A DNA stretch of 64,000 bases, taken from the NCBI GenBank assembly GCA_032622095.1, contig CP136064.1, positions 142,681,954 through 142,745,953 of the forward strand. Reading direction: 5' to 3'. This document shows positions 21,901 through 34,767 of the stretch, one piece after another. This stretch comes from Siphonodentalium dalli. Taxonomy: Eukaryota; Mollusca; Scaphopoda; Gadilida; Siphonodentaliidae. A program made the translations under genes and the position numbers. The number at the start of each line of letters is the position of its first letter. The stretch's first letter is position 1. The notes beneath the pieces were generated by a model. The model saw nothing but the letters and a program-made list of their open reading frames with translations. It was not told the origin of the DNA and made no database searches.

Positions 21901-22733
21901 GGCAAAACAAAATAGATGCTATGTTTCCGCACATCGACCGACCCTAAAAATAACCCGCCGACCCTAAACATTTGATTGAAATTTTGAGAATTTTTTTTTT
22001 TACTGTTTTTACCACTAATGCTCATAAATATTGATGATCATTTGTGTGCAAAACACATGGTTTCTAACATATCCCTGTGAATAGTGACCATGAAGTGACA
22101 GTTGTTTCAAAAGCCCCAGGTATGTGATGGGTTGTGGATTGATGGGCATGAATTTTGCAATTTTAATTTCATGAGAGTGGATCTCATGCCTGCTTTACAT
22201 GTATGCATTGTTTGGGACTTATGGAACATACTCTTGGGTTGAAAATAAACATGCATGTACATTTATTATTTTCTTGGGAAATCCCCCCCCCCCATGCACA
22301 GTGCTTATTTGGGTCTGCAAGTTTATTAATTTTGAGGCTATGAAAATTGAAATCAACACAAACTCAAGATTTCTATATGATTCTGATACCAAATTGATGA
22401 GCTTATAACTTTATGCATGTACATATTCAAGTATATGGCATACATGTGAACATTTAAATATTGAATAAAACACCACATGACACATACTATGTTGATTCCT
22501 ATGCTTGACCTACATGTACTATACAAATAATTTTTTAACTATAGTTGATGTTTTGCTGTTTCCCCTGTGCTATTATTTGGGTCTGCACTGTTATTAACTT
22601 TCAATGACATCCCCCCCCCCCTGCACTATTATTTGGCCTGCACTTTTATTTGGAGCCCGAGAGTACCGGTAGGAACACTATCAACAGACATGGTGGACGC
22701 ACTCAATTGGTGCTCAATGAAATTAAATTTAAA
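21901..22733. other. Non-coding stretch with C tracts
   Basis: C homopolymers at about 22285-22294 and 22611-22621 sit beside a recurring phrase like CTATTATTTGGGTCTGCA (22300, 22570, 22625), which also occurs near 37150 and 40658. Probably repeat-derived. No gene seen. Confidence 0.35.
22720..22733 (+). repeat. Target-site duplication AAATTAAATTTAAA, left copy
   Basis: It matches 23812-23825 and flanks the truncated LINE at 22734-23811. Its low complexity makes the exact length uncertain. Confidence 0.6.
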
Positions 22734-23811
22734 TTAAATTTGGAACAGCTTATCTGACTCGGTAAGGTCTTCAGAAACGTTAGCCGATTTTAAACGAAAC
22801 ATTAACACTGGTCGTTCAAAGATTGCTAGATTTTATTACCATAGTTATTCTCGTAAAGCTCAAGTTTATCATACTAGAATCAGATTGGGGTGCAGTAACC
22901 TGAACAAAGACCTTGTCACAAATCACCTTAAAGAGTCCCCGATGTGTCCTTGTGGTGGTTTTGAAATTGAATCAGCATATCATGTTCTCTTGACATGTCC
23001 ATTATATACTCAAGCAAGAACTGAAATGTTAGCTGATCTGCCATCAATTATAATATCACCTGATGTACTTCTGTGTGGGTCTCCTGATCTCGCTGATGAT
23101 TTGAACATTAAAATTTTCGATGTTGTACAGAAGTTCATTGTCTGTACTGGGCGTTTCAGACTCACGGGTACGGTGGTTTAAGCCGAAACACGCGTGTTAC
23201 TAATAACCTATATGTAATGTCTTAAATTGTAGTCACTGCGCGTGTTTTAGCCCTACCACCTCGCCCTCTATACTGGAATAATTATTTATGGTACATACAC
23301 ATTTCGTCACTTATTAAATACTTATTAAATACATTAACTAAAAAGCTCATTAAAGGAATGTGAATAATTCTGATATTCCGCCGATTTGGAATTCTCTCCA
23401 ATTGGGTCGTAGCGTGCTCAAATTTATTTGCATTAAGACTTTTCACTGGCTTGTGACAATAAATGGTGATCAATTTAAAACGATACAATCCTCACTTATT
23501 TCTCCGTGATATATCTTATCCTACTGTTAATAGTAAGTTCACCGACCCATTTTCAACCACCGCCTACACTCCCTTTCTCTTTCCCATCCCTTCACCTAAA
23601 CTTTATTATTCGGACCACACAGAACCAAACCCGTCTGCTATACCCCAATGGTATCTATTGGGGTAACATTTATTTCCTGAGGATAGGACTTAACAAAAGC
23701 CCCCAAGCTTGTTGCCCAATCCTCTTTTGAACACTAAAAAAATTTATATGTTTTGTATTTATTGTATGTAATTATGTTCTGTATTAGTTCAAATTAAATA
23801 TTGTTTAAACC
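22734..23811 (+). mobile_element. 5'-truncated LINE of the LINE-C family
   Basis: It starts inside the RT C-terminal region and ends ATATTGTTTAAACC, the same terminus as LINE-C at 11078. A 14-base AT-rich TSD flanks it. The 3' UTR runs from 23182. Confidence 0.75.
22738..23181 (+). pseudogene. LINE-C family RT C-terminus with zinc knuckle
   Basis: The open frame of 147 codons starts IWNSLSDSVRSSETLADFKR, matching the typical WN-x-L...L-x-x-FK end of CR1/Jockey-type RTs. It continues HTRIRLGCSNLNKDL and MCPCGGFEIESAYHVLLTCP, a CxC...H...C zinc-knuckle motif. It is homologous to 10203-10500. It has no start codon because the insertion is truncated. The frame is still intact, so the insertion may be fairly young. 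Confidence 0.75.
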
Positions 23812-24019
23812 AAATTAAATTTAAAAAAGCAGCACGTGTGAACAAGAATGAGATACGATTTTTGTGAGCATATTGGAAATTCGATGGAATTAGACAGTTA
23901 ATTTTACTTCGAAAGTTCCCGAGTGCGTGACCGCCATATTTAATTCCTTGGATTACTGGATTAAAATTTCGGACTTAACACAATTTCAAGGTAAACGACA
24001 CAAAATATTCACCAGCATA

Positions 24020-24762
24020 ATGCCAGGAAATAAAAGAAAGAAATCTAAAGCCGCCAAAAAGCTAAACTTAGATAATTCAGACGATTCAGCAAATCAGGAC
24101 TCAACATACAACGAAACAGACGAAAGCCAACATAGATCCCCAAAAAACAGATAACAATGGATAGATTTGTCGGTTCAAATGGTCCTGAATCATCAACACC
24201 GTTAACAACGCAAATGCGTGTTGAAGAACAAATACAAACTGTTATATATAAGCTGGACTCGCTTTCACAGGAAACAAAAGAAAACTTTGAAAAAATGTAC
24301 AAAACGCAAGAAGAAAGGCTAAATGAAAAGTCAAAGATCTTAATAAAGAATTATCAGAAAAACTATCTAACAGAGTAAACACCACTGATAAAATTTCAGA
24401 AATACAGGGACAAGTTTTCTCTGAGAAATTCTCCGAGTTTGAAAAGTGCATCACAGATAAATTAAACTCCCGTGTAACATCGCTAAAGAATGGGATTGTG
24501 AAACTGGAAAATTCGAAGACTGCTCTAGAAATAAAAAACAATGAATTATTCGAAAGAAACTAGAAACTTGAGTTCGATCTGTGTCGCCTTTGGTACGATC
24601 ACAACGACTTAGAGCAATATACGCGAAAAGACAGTATAAGACTAAAATGAATTCCGGAATCACCAAACGAAACGCACGTAGAATCAGCCAAAAGAGTCGT
24701 GAGTGAGCTGAGTGCGATTCTGAACACAAACCTTTCAACAGACGATATCTCAATTGGTATGC
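24020..24762 (+). pseudogene. L1/Tx1-like ORF1 remnant (coiled coil + start of RRM)
   Basis: From ATG 24020 the frame reads MPGNKRKKSKAAKKL, a basic N-terminus, then acidic and Ser-rich sequence. A coiled-coil region follows (EEQIQTVIYKLDSLSQETKE). It then shows DHNDLEQYTRKDSIRLK, IPESPNETHVESAK and DDISIGMR, the pattern preceding and opening the L1-type ORF1 RRM. At least two stops and one frameshift (TAA near 24152; shift near 24340; TAG near 24561) break it. It ends where the TACGGACCC minisatellite begins. No matching ORF2 was found in the window. Confidence 0.65.
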
Positions 24763-24862
24763 GGCTTATACGGACCCTGGCTCTTACGGACCCTGGCTTT
24801 TACGGACCACCGGCTGATACGGACCCTGGCTTATACGGACCCCGGCTCATACGGAACTCAAT
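24763..24862 (+). repeat. TACGGACCCTGGCT minisatellite
   Basis: About six imperfect units of 16-18 bases with core TACGGACCCTGGCT. It interrupts or ends the ORF1 remnant. Confidence 0.8.
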
Positions 24863-24867
24863 TAAAA

Positions 24868-25149
24868 TATGAATTTTTCAAACTTACATTTATGAATTTA
24901 ATATATAATTATGATTGTCTTTTCACACATATATCTGTATTAATTGAGAATTTCGGTGATTTTTTTTGGTGATTTTCAAACTTATATTTATGAATTTAAT
25001 ATATAATTATGATTGTCATTTCACACATATATCTGTATTAATTGAGAATTTTTGTGATTTGTTTGGTGATTTTCAAACTTATATTTATGAATTTAACCGA
25101 TTTTTTTCAAACTTATATTTAGGAATTTAATATATAATTATGATTGTAT
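24868..25149 (+). repeat. Tandem repeat of about 100 bases
   Basis: Two full and one partial units share TTTTCAAACTTATATTTATG, then ATATATAATTATGATTGT and ATTAATTGAGAATTT. LINE-A copy 2 begins at its right edge. Confidence 0.75.
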
Positions 25150-25892
25150 TTTATATATATATATCCTTTATTTCCTCCGTTAACGAAGAGCTGTTAGAAT
25201 ATATTTTAAATGTTTACACAATTGCAATGAACAAATGAACGAATACAAAAAGAAAAGGAATATGTAAGTAAACAAACATTAATGTGTGTGGTAGACAGAT
25301 TAGCCAGCCACACACTGGAAGTCATGCTCAAACAGCAATAGAGGTCGGTAAGCAGACTGTTGGTCATGCATACAACAGGCCGTACGTACATACAGACATA
25401 CATACATACACACATACATACATACATACATACATATATGCATAAACACACACATACCAACATACATACTTTCATGCATACACACATACATTCATATATA
25501 CGTACGTACATACACACATACATACGTATATACATACATACATACATTCATAAACACATTGAGTTTATTGTTCAACCTCCACCAAACTGTATAATGTACA
25601 TATCTCAATTTGAAAGAGGGTGTTTTATTTTGATTCTCAGTAACTCTAACTTCGAAGAGAGGTATTTGCATGCATGTTGATTGGGAAGACGCTGTTAGCA
25701 TACCAGCCAATGCCTCAGTTGGAAGTTGTTATGGTAGTTTAGATGTTATTATTCCGTTTTCAGAGTTAGCGATGCTGACCCAGAGCATGTTGATATGTTT
25801 TACCGAATATGCCGAATAAGCAATAGCGTATGCGTTAAATAAAATGTGACTCGGATAATTTTGTTGTATGAAGAGCACCAAATTGAGACCAC

Positions 25893-28800
25893 TTAAGGGC
25901 TGTCAAGCATGTTACTGCCAGTGTCTACGCCGAGGTTGAGTTTGGTTGTGTAATGTGACCACAGCTTGTAGGATTTCCTCACAGCGAAAAGAGAAAACTC
26001 GTTTAAGTTGAATATTTTGCTCCTGATGTCATCGGATAGGATGGAGAGCAATACCATTACTTGGTCCTTCTGTGCGAGAGAATCAATGTGTAAAAAACAG
26101 GGTATGCCAAAAATGTCAATTAGTGAGAACCACACTTGTATTCTCACCTCTGATGTCGTCGAGCAGTCCAGTAAGGCATGCTCAACAATATCATCATAAT
26201 CCTTGCCACACAGTTTGCATTTTCCACATTCCGGTGAGGTAGATAGACTCAGTAGTTTTGCAACAAGCAAAAATTTATGTTTATCGTGTGCATTCGACCT
26301 GCAAGACGTCCAAAGAACGGATTTTGTCAATATGTTATGATGTTGTGCGAAGGTTGATAGTGAATCAGAACTTCTCATGCGCTCTTCGCATTCGCGCTTC
26401 TGTATTTTGTTGATTTGTAGTTTGATGATTGTTTTCCATTCGCATTTGGATGGGAAATTACCATGTGTGGCGAAGTTATGGAGATATGAGCATAAATTAT
26501 AGCGTTCGAGTATAGATATAATATTGTTGATAAATGAAGAGTCGTCGGTTGACGTTTGTGAGAGGTGCTCGGCTAAACGTGATGTGAATATTTCTTGCGA
26601 CGATTTTCCCTGCGGCATTCTGCAGAGGTTTCCGAAAAAACTGAGTTTACGTTTATCAATAACCGACGACAGGGAACTTGTTCCAAGAAGCGATTGGACA
26701 ATGTCAGTTCGGGAACGCGCGGGCAAGCCTTGGATACGTTTTAGGCAGAACCTATGTGCTCGCTCCAGAGATATTACATTTGTCTCACTGAGCCCATACA
26801 TCAGTTCTGTCCCGTAGTGACTTCTAGGTAAAACAATGGAGGTGTATAATGTAAAGCAACTAAGTGGAGTAATTCCACCAGCGTACATGCCGGCATTACT
26901 TAGCATGAGATAAACTGATCTAATTTTCTCACATATATGACTGGAGAACTTGTTAGAATGTGATTCACGATGTAAAGGGATGCCAAGGTGTGTAATTGTG
27001 TCTGATTCTATCACCGGTTTGTCGTTGAGGATCCATGTATTTATTTTTTGCAATATAGTTTGTTTCGTTAAACACGACCACCTTGCACTTGTCCTGATTG
27101 TAACAAAACCTCCATTTCCGGCTGAACTCTCCACATATGTTGCACAAGTGCTGAATACCTGTTGCCGTCAGTGACAACAGCGTCATGTCGTCGGCTTGTG
27201 TTGGTGCCACGCAGTTTGTGGAATTCAACCGCAGACCATGGGGACTTGAGACTAGTTCACTTAATAAGTCATCAACGAACATCATGTATAACAGCGGTGC
27301 TAGTATAACTCCCTGTCTTGTTCCTTGGTTTATGGGGATAAAGTTTAGATGTTGAGTTATTAAAGCGGACAACGCATTGTATACCACACAGGAGAGTTTC
27401 GATGATACGCCATATTTTACCACAAAAGCCTCTCTGAAGTAATTTGAATAGCAAGCCGTTTATCCAAACTGTATCAAATGCTTTACGTGCATCAAGAAAG
27501 CAAGCATAGAGGGGACTGTGCAACTCTTTAGTATATGAGATACATTCACTGATGATGTAAGAACAATGCATGCTGCCGGTCCCTTTCTGAAATCCATGCT
27601 GTAATGAGTTAACTTGGATAAGTTGTGGTGCGTGACATTCCAGGCGATGGAGTATGAATTTTTCTAGAATCTTATAGAGAATTGGAAGTAAAGTTATTGC
27701 TCTGTAATTGTCAAATTTTTTCTTAGATTTGCTCCCCCCTTTATAAAGAGGCACAATAACTCCGATTTTCGCCCGTGGTGGTATGTGATTGAATTCCATG
27801 ATTTTGGTTAACATGTGGGCGATGGTGTATAAGATACTCTCACCTCCATATACAATGTGTTCATATGAAATGAAATCATGACCTGGGGCTTTCACCTTTT
27901 CTGCTGATCTGAGTACATTTTCGATTTCATCTGATGTAACACTATAGCACAAGAGTGGATCTAGATTACCTGCTATATCACTATGGTCACGGGAAATTGA
28001 ATCATTGACTTTTTCAAAGTGGGTTTGATCAAAAGTTTCACATTGAAGAGGAGGGTAAAGAGTTTTAAAATATGTTGCCCAAGCTTCGATCACATCAGAG
28101 GGGTCGCGTAAAATGGTGTCGCCAATTTCGAATAAATTTTGAGCGGGGGCCTTTCTCCGCGTTCTATGAGAGTTAAAAGCTCGAAAAAGCTGTCAATATC
28201 TGTTTCTGCCAGTGTGTCAAGTCTTTCGTCAGTTTTGTTTAGAAATTGTTGATTGGCCCTTCTAAACTCACGTCGAAAGAGACATTTTGCGTCCTTGTAG
28301 TCACGAAACGCATGGTGAGTGTCATCGCGTGGACTGCCTGTTTCCAGCCAAATGCGCCGATAAGATGTCATTGTTTTGTGCAGAGTTTTAAATTTTTCGT
28401 CCCAAAAGGGCTTCAGATGTCAGTTAAATTTCTTCGGGACCACGAATACTTGTGAAGACTCGTTGAGACAGTTTGTGACATCGTCATAGAAGGTGTCTAA
28501 ATCTCGCGTATTTTGAATAGCGTATGTTGGTAAAGTTTCGCGAACGTGTGCTTGATAAAGCAAGAGAGCATCGCTTGAAGAGGATAAACGTTTCCAGTTC
28601 GGTCTGGCTGTGCTTAAATTTGGCGGGGATGATTCTATTTCAGCTCCATAAGATATGCACATGTGAATTGGGCGGTGGTTTGAAACATTGGAAGAATCAT
28701 CCAAAATATGAATGCTGGCTACTCTTTGGTTATCAGAAATTGGAATGAGAATGTGATCTATAATTGACCCATTGATACCGTCGGCGGCTACAAATGTAAA

Positions 28801-29370
28801 GCGTGGGTTGGAGCAAATGGGTTTGCTGTTGACAGATTGCATTTTGCATGAGTTGACAAGTTTTGAGAACGATTTGTTTCTGGCATCAGATTTTTCCAGA
28901 TTATCATTGAAATCTCCCATGATAATGATGTGGCCCAGCGGTGAGTATAGATCTTTTAGATCGTGAATTATTTGAAGATATTCGCGATAGAAATCTGCTG
29001 TATAATTTGTGCATGGCAGATATACCTGGAATATGTACACGTAGGCATGGCGATCAAGGCGAAATTGGAGGCCACAAATGCGATCATCATCTAAGTCTAG
29101 CGGTGTTATAGAGTTATCGTACTTCCGATTCCAGAGTAAGGCCACACCACCTTTAAATCTACCGCGTTGCATGGGTAAGCGTTGTGAAGAGTCACAGACT
29201 GCATGGTAGTTGTAATTCTGATCTATAGTGTCCAGAAAATGAACGTTGTGTTCATGTAACCAGTGCTCAGATATGCCAATGATATCAATGGACTGGTCAC
29301 GTATAAGATGACTAAGGTATAGGCTGCTTGATAGGATACCCGTACAGTTCCACGAGATGACACTCAGCAT
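25893..29370 (-). pseudogene. LINE-A copy 2 ORF2 (endonuclease, RT, zinc knuckle), several breaks
   Basis: ATG 29370 begins MLSVISWNCTGILSSSLYL. The endonuclease is complete: ISEHW, IIIMGDFNDN, SNHRPIHMC. A TGA at 28420-28422 replaces a codon that is CGC in copy 1 (KKFNRHLKPFW there). Frameshifts near 28180, 27345 and 27050 follow. RT motifs are all present: FLDARKAFDTVW near 27470-27505, NQGTRQG near 27320, PTQADDMTLLS near 27175-27210. The C-terminus has CGKCKLCG...HALLDC. Without the lesions it would be about 1,150 residues. It is the best reference in the window for what LINE-A ORF2 and the LINE-B deletion looked like. Confidence 0.85.
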
Positions 29371-29562
29371 TGTGTATGTTTAACGGACATGATAAAGTAT
29401 ATATATGTACATTCGTAACAATATATTGTAGAACTGGTCCAATGTACGTCGGATGTATATGAAGCCATAATGCAGACTATATGCAACATATGTGTAGAGC
29501 TACAATGTGAGAATCATATTGGAAAGACATAATTATGTGAAAAACACGCACCAAAAAAACAA

Positions 29563-30143
29563 TTAGTAACTATTGTTGAACATGTCAAAAGGGACCCATT
29601 GGGCACAAGTGACACCTTTGGGCCAGCAGTCAGGACCTCTACAAAAGCTGCTGTTTGTTTCATCCACATTGATTCTTGCCGATAAGACACCATTTCTACG
29701 AAGACGGAAGACCTTTATCACCGAGAATTTGACATCGAACTTTTGTAAGTAGTCAGCCAGACAGTCAGCATCAACGAAGTCGGGAAGGTTGGAAATGAAC
29801 AGTCTGGTTGAATTAATTGCTTTGCATTTCTCGTGCGGTAAGTGTCATTTCTATCTCGTCGGTCGTGAGTACCACTATAACGGGTCTCTTGATCAGTTTG
29901 TGTGCGATTGCGCGCATTGTACCTTGACTTGGACTCGTCCAATTCACTAGCGGTTGACCTGGCATCTGGATTTCCGTTATAACTGTAACCGGTTTGATTT
30001 GAATGCGCGTTATCGAGATTGGGCTTATTGTCATCGATTACCACTGAGTCGCTTGCACAATCATCCGACGATTGGCGTTTCCAACTGTGTCCTTAATATA
30101 CTCACAAAACTGTTCAAGCCGATTACAAACTTCATCAGCGAAT
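29563..30143 (-). pseudogene. LINE-A copy 2 ORF1 C-terminal fragment
   Basis: It starts mid-protein at FADEVCNRLEQFCEYIKDTV. A frameshift before DDNKPNLDNAHSNQT and another near 29820 follow. The last frame gives the RRM-like part and RGPDCWPKGVTCAQW, ending with TAA at 29563-29565. It is clearly homologous to 2428-3013. The 5' truncation falls at 30143. Confidence 0.8.
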
Positions 30144-30146
30144 AAT

Positions 30147-30358
30147 TATACTTCCATGGTGTAACCAAGGAAGTATATTGTTTTTTCTATTGGGGTAGTT
30201 TTCCGTTTATTTGAAAATACTCAGAAACTAATTGCAGCAGGACCGCGAAATCTTTAACGAATATAGGCATCTGAGGTCTACTAAAGATAATGATATCCGG
30301 ATTTCGGCCCAATGTTTCAAGACAGAGTTATAGCCCTTATTCGATTATTTTTCATTAT
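30147..30358 (+). repeat. Array head module A, copy 1
   Basis: A 212-base module: hairpin with TGGT/ACCA inner stem, then CGTTTTCCGTTTATTTG.AA, ending GAGTTATAGCCCTTAT plus TTATTTTTCATTAT. The same module heads units at 34554, 41280, 43011, 44742, 46829 and 48558. Confidence 0.8.
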
Positions 30359-31747
30359 TATACTTCCATATTTTAATATGGAAGTATATTGTTATTCAAT
30401 TTTTTATTTTTTTCCAATATTATTATTTATTATACCAAGCAATTTTTCAACTCTTATTTCTCTGGAATTACAAGAGATATGGAGATGGAATTTCGTATGT
30501 ATATAGACCTATAATAATTCTAGGTCAATAGACTATATAGGATATTGTCCGCCCTTGATTTACAGAGTTATCCCCATTTTTTGTGAAAAAATGGGGATGC
30601 TGTATCTCGAAAAGTATGAGCAGCAGAGACTTAAAATTTGGACCACATGTACAACTCAATATGCTTTATTGGGTTCATGCATTACAATTTATGTCCGCGC
30701 TTTCACCACAGAGTTGTCGCCCATGGTTCGCAAAACTCGATTTATTTCATATCCTGTGTGTGGCTATGGCATGCAAGGTATCCAGATTTGAGAGCTTCTA
30801 TGCAGTTAACCATTAGCAACTTGATACGAAAAAACGTTTTGAACAGGGACGGACTTATATTTTTGGGGTTTGGGTGGTGGCGAAATTTTCGCAATTTTTT
30901 TTTTCGATGATTTCAACTATTTTTACTGTCGTGTATCTATAGGACGTACTAATGATCCTCCTGAAAGAATTTTGTAAATCGGTTGAGAAATGTCCAAGTT
31001 ACAGACCATCGAAAATTGTATTCATACATCAATTGAGGAGAAAGTGCTTGTGACTCTATCTCCTCCTAGACGACGCACATAAACTGAATTTGGTTTATGT
31101 GAGCGTGTTATACATAGAGAAAACACGAGTTGGTAAAATTTTGACCAAGATCGAGTGAAATTTGTCCGCACTAGGGATGGGGTCAAAATTGGTCATTTTG
31201 TTGTTGTCTCCGATTTGAACCAAAATTGTTGTGAAGTATCTATAATATGTACTGAGGGCCATTATGATTGAATTTTGTGAATCGGTTGACAAATATAGAA
31301 ATTGTGGCCCCTTCGTTTTGTTCAAGTTTACAGAAAATGCACTATGAATTTAAATTTCTTCAACCGATCGTCACGTGTTTGGTGTCATTCGATGGGGAAT
31401 TTCCAGTACTTCAAAACGATTACCTATTTGTTGTATTACGATGATGGAGGCCAGAGATATTCGAAAAGTATGTACTGAACAACATACATATTGGCCTACA
31501 TAGTAGAATATCGCCACAATACCTTACCATAACCCTACTAAATATTAAAGGGACATCAAATACGAACACAATGACGCACAAATTAGCTCGATATCGCGAA
31601 AATTGGCCGAGATATGGCGAATTTTCTATCCGCGTCACCAAATTTCGAGTCATGGGTGGGGGTCACACCAGTACGCCCCAACTGAACACAGAAATGTCAA
31701 TAAACCATACTATCAACATTCCAATCAATTTTGTGCGATTCCCTTAT
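30359..31747 (+). repeat. R1 unit 1
   Basis: 1,389 bases. The hairpin stem is of the CCATATT/AATATGG type. It is nearly identical to the next two units. Short ORFs inside are not conserved as proteins beyond DNA identity. Confidence 0.85.
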
Positions 31748-33134
31748 TATACTTCCATATTTTAATATGAAGTATATTGTTATTCAATTTTTTATTTTTT
31801 TCCAATATTATTATTTATTATACCAAGCAATTTTTCAACTCTTATTTCTCTGGAATTACAAGAGATATGGAGATGGAATTTCGTATGTATATAGACCTAT
31901 AATAATTCTAGGTCAATAGACTATATAGGATATTGTCCGCCCTTGATTTACAGAGTTATCCCCCTTTTTTGTGAATAAATGGGGATGCTGTATCTCGAAA
32001 AGTATGAGCAGCAGAGACTTAAAATTTGGACCACATGTACAACTCAATATGCCTTATTGGGTTCATGCATTACAATTTATGTCCGCGCTTTCACCACAGA
32101 GTTGTCGCCCATGGTTAGCAAAACTCGATTTATTTCATATCCTGTGTGTGGCTATGGCATGCAAGGTATCCAGATTTGAGAGCTTCTATGCAGTTAACCA
32201 TTAGCAACTTGATACGAAAAAACGTTTTGAACAGGGACGGTCATATTTTTGGGGTTTGGGTGGGGGCGAAATTTTCGCAATTGTTTTTTTCGATGATTTC
32301 AACTATTTTTACTCTCGTGTATCTATAGGACGTGCTAATGATCCTGCTGAAAGAATTTTGTAAATCGGTTGAGAAATGTCCAAGTTACAGACCATCGAAA
32401 ATTGTATTCATACATCAATTGAGGAGAAAGTGCTTGTGACTCTATCTCCTCCTAGACGACGCACATAAACTGAATTTGGTTTATGTGAGCGTGTTATACA
32501 TAGAGAAAACACGAGTTGGTAAAATTTTGACCAAGATCGAGTGAAATTTGTCCGCACTAGGGATGGGGTCAAAATTGGTCATTTTGTTGTTGTCTCCGAT
32601 TTGAACCAAAATTGTTGTGAAGTATCTATAATATGTACTGAGGGCCATTATGATTGAATTTTGTGAATCGGTTGACAAATATAGAAATTGTGGCCCCTTC
32701 GTTTTGTTCAAGTTTACAGAAAATGCACTATGAATTTAAATTTCTTCAACCGATCGTCACGTGTTTGGTGTCATTCGATGGGGAATTTCCAGTACTTCAA
32801 AACGATTACCTATTTGTGGTATTACGATGATGGAGGCCAGAGATATTCGAAAAGTATGTACTGAACAACATACATATTGGCCTACATAGTAGAATATCGC
32901 CACAATACCTTACCATAACCCTACTAAATATTAAAGGGACATCAAATACGAACACAATGATGCAACAATTAGCTCGATATCGCGAAAATTGGCCGAGATA
33001 TGGCGAATTTTCTATCCGCGTCACAAAATTTCGAGGCATGGGTGGGGGTCACACCAGTACGCTCCAACTGAACACAGAAATGTCAATAAACCATACTATC
33101 AACATTCCAATCAATTTTTGTGCGATTCCCTTAT
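31748..33134 (+). repeat. R1 unit 2
   Basis: 1,387 bases. The hairpin right arm has lost one G (AATATGAAGT). Confidence 0.85.
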
Positions 33135-34500
33135 TATACTTCCATATTTTAATATGGAAGTATATTGTTATTCAATTTTTTATTTTTTTCCAATATTATT
33201 ATTTATTATACCAAGCAATTTTTCAACTCTTATTTCTCTGGAATTACATGAGATATGGAGATGGAATTTCGTATGTAAATAGACCTATAATAATTCTAGG
33301 TCAATAGACTATATAGGATATTGTCCGCCCTTGATTTACAGAGTTATCCCCCTTTTTTGTGAAAAAATGGGGATGCTGTATCTCGAAAAGTATGATCAGC
33401 AGAGACTTAAAATTTGGACCACATGTACAACTCAATATGCCTTATTGGGTTCATGCATTACAATTTATGTCCGCGCTTTCACCACAGAGTTGTCGCCCAT
33501 GGTTAGCAAAACTCGATTTATTTCATATCCTGTGTGTGGCTATGGCATGCAAGGTATCCAGATTTGAGAGCTTCTATGCAGTTAACCATTAGCAACTTGA
33601 TACGAAAAAACGTTTTGAACAGGGACGGTCATATTTTTGGGGTTTGGGTGGGGGCGAAATTTTCGCAATTGTGTTTTTCGATGATTTCAACTATTTTTAC
33701 TGTCGTGTATCTATAGGACGTACTAATGATCCTCCTGAAAGAATTTTGTAAATCGGTTGAGAAATGTCCAAGTTACAGACCATCGAAAATTGTATTCATA
33801 CATCAATTGAGGAGAAAGTGCTTGTGACTCTATCTCCTCCTAGACGACGCACATAAACTGAATTTGGTTTATGTGAGCGTGTTATACATAGAGAAAACAC
33901 GAGTTGGTAAAATTTTGACCAAGATCGAGTGAAATTTGTCCGCACTAGGGATGGGGTCAAAATTGGTCATTTTGTTGTTGTCTCCGATTTGAACCAAAAT
34001 TGTTGTGAAGTATCTATAATATGTACTGAGGGCCATTATGATTGAATTTTGTGAATCGGTTGACAAATGTAGAAATTGTGGCCCCTTCCTTTTGTTCAAG
34101 TTTACAGAAAATGCACTATGAATTTAAATTTCTTCAACCGATCGTCACGTGTTTGGTGTCATTCGATGGGGAATTTCCAGTACTTCAAAACGATTACCTA
34201 TTTGTTGTATTACGATGATGGAGGCCAGAGATATTCGAAAAGTATGTACTGAACAACATACATATTGGCCTACATAGTAGAATATCGCCACAATACCTAA
34301 CCATAACCCTACAAATTATTAAAGGGACATCAAATACGAACACAATGACGCAAAAATTGGCCGAGATATGGCGAATTTTCTATCCGCGTCACCAAATTTC
34401 GAGGCATGGTGTGGGTCACACCAGTACGCTCCAACTGAACACAGAAATGTCAATAAACCATACTATCAACATTCCAATCAATTTTGTGCGATTCCCTTAT
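33135..34500 (+). repeat. R1 unit 3
   Basis: 1,366 bases, with about 20 bases lost near 34350 (the region reading TTAGCTCGATATCGCG in units 1 and 2). Confidence 0.85.
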
Positions 34501-34767
34501 TATACTTCCATATTTTAATATGGAAGTATATTGTTATTCAATTTTTTATTTATTATACTTCCATGGTGTAACCAAGGAAGTATATTGTTTTTCTACTGAG
34601 GTCGTTTTCCGTTTATTTCGAAATAATCAGAAACTGATTGCAGTAGGAACGCGAAATCTCTAGCGAATGTAGGCATCGAAGGTTTACTAGATATAGTGGT
34701 ATCCGGATTTCCGCCCAATGTTTCTTGGCGGAGTTATGGCCCTTTTGCGATTATTTTTCATTATTAT
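34501..34767 (+). repeat. Truncated R1 head plus module A, copy 2
   Basis: A 53-base R1 hairpin stub (34501-34553) is followed directly by module A (34554-34767). The junction shows that units can be cut just after the hairpin. Confidence 0.75.

Larger units (their letters stand above)
25150..30143 (-). mobile_element. LINE-A copy 2, 5'-truncated inside ORF1
   Basis: Reading leftward from 30143: the ORF1 C-terminal third, a spacer, all of ORF2, and a 3' UTR with (CATA)n at 25380-25560. It ends at CCTCCGTTAACGAAGAGCT (reverse complement of the family terminus) near 25165-25190. It is about 5 kb, with ORF2 closely similar to copy 1. No clear TSD was seen. Its 5' edge abuts the first hairpin of the large array. 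Confidence 0.85.

Noticed and set aside
30555-34099. Repeated 60-116 codon ORFs inside R1
   Set aside because: They recur only because the DNA repeats. Several frames overlap, and indels between units change them freely.
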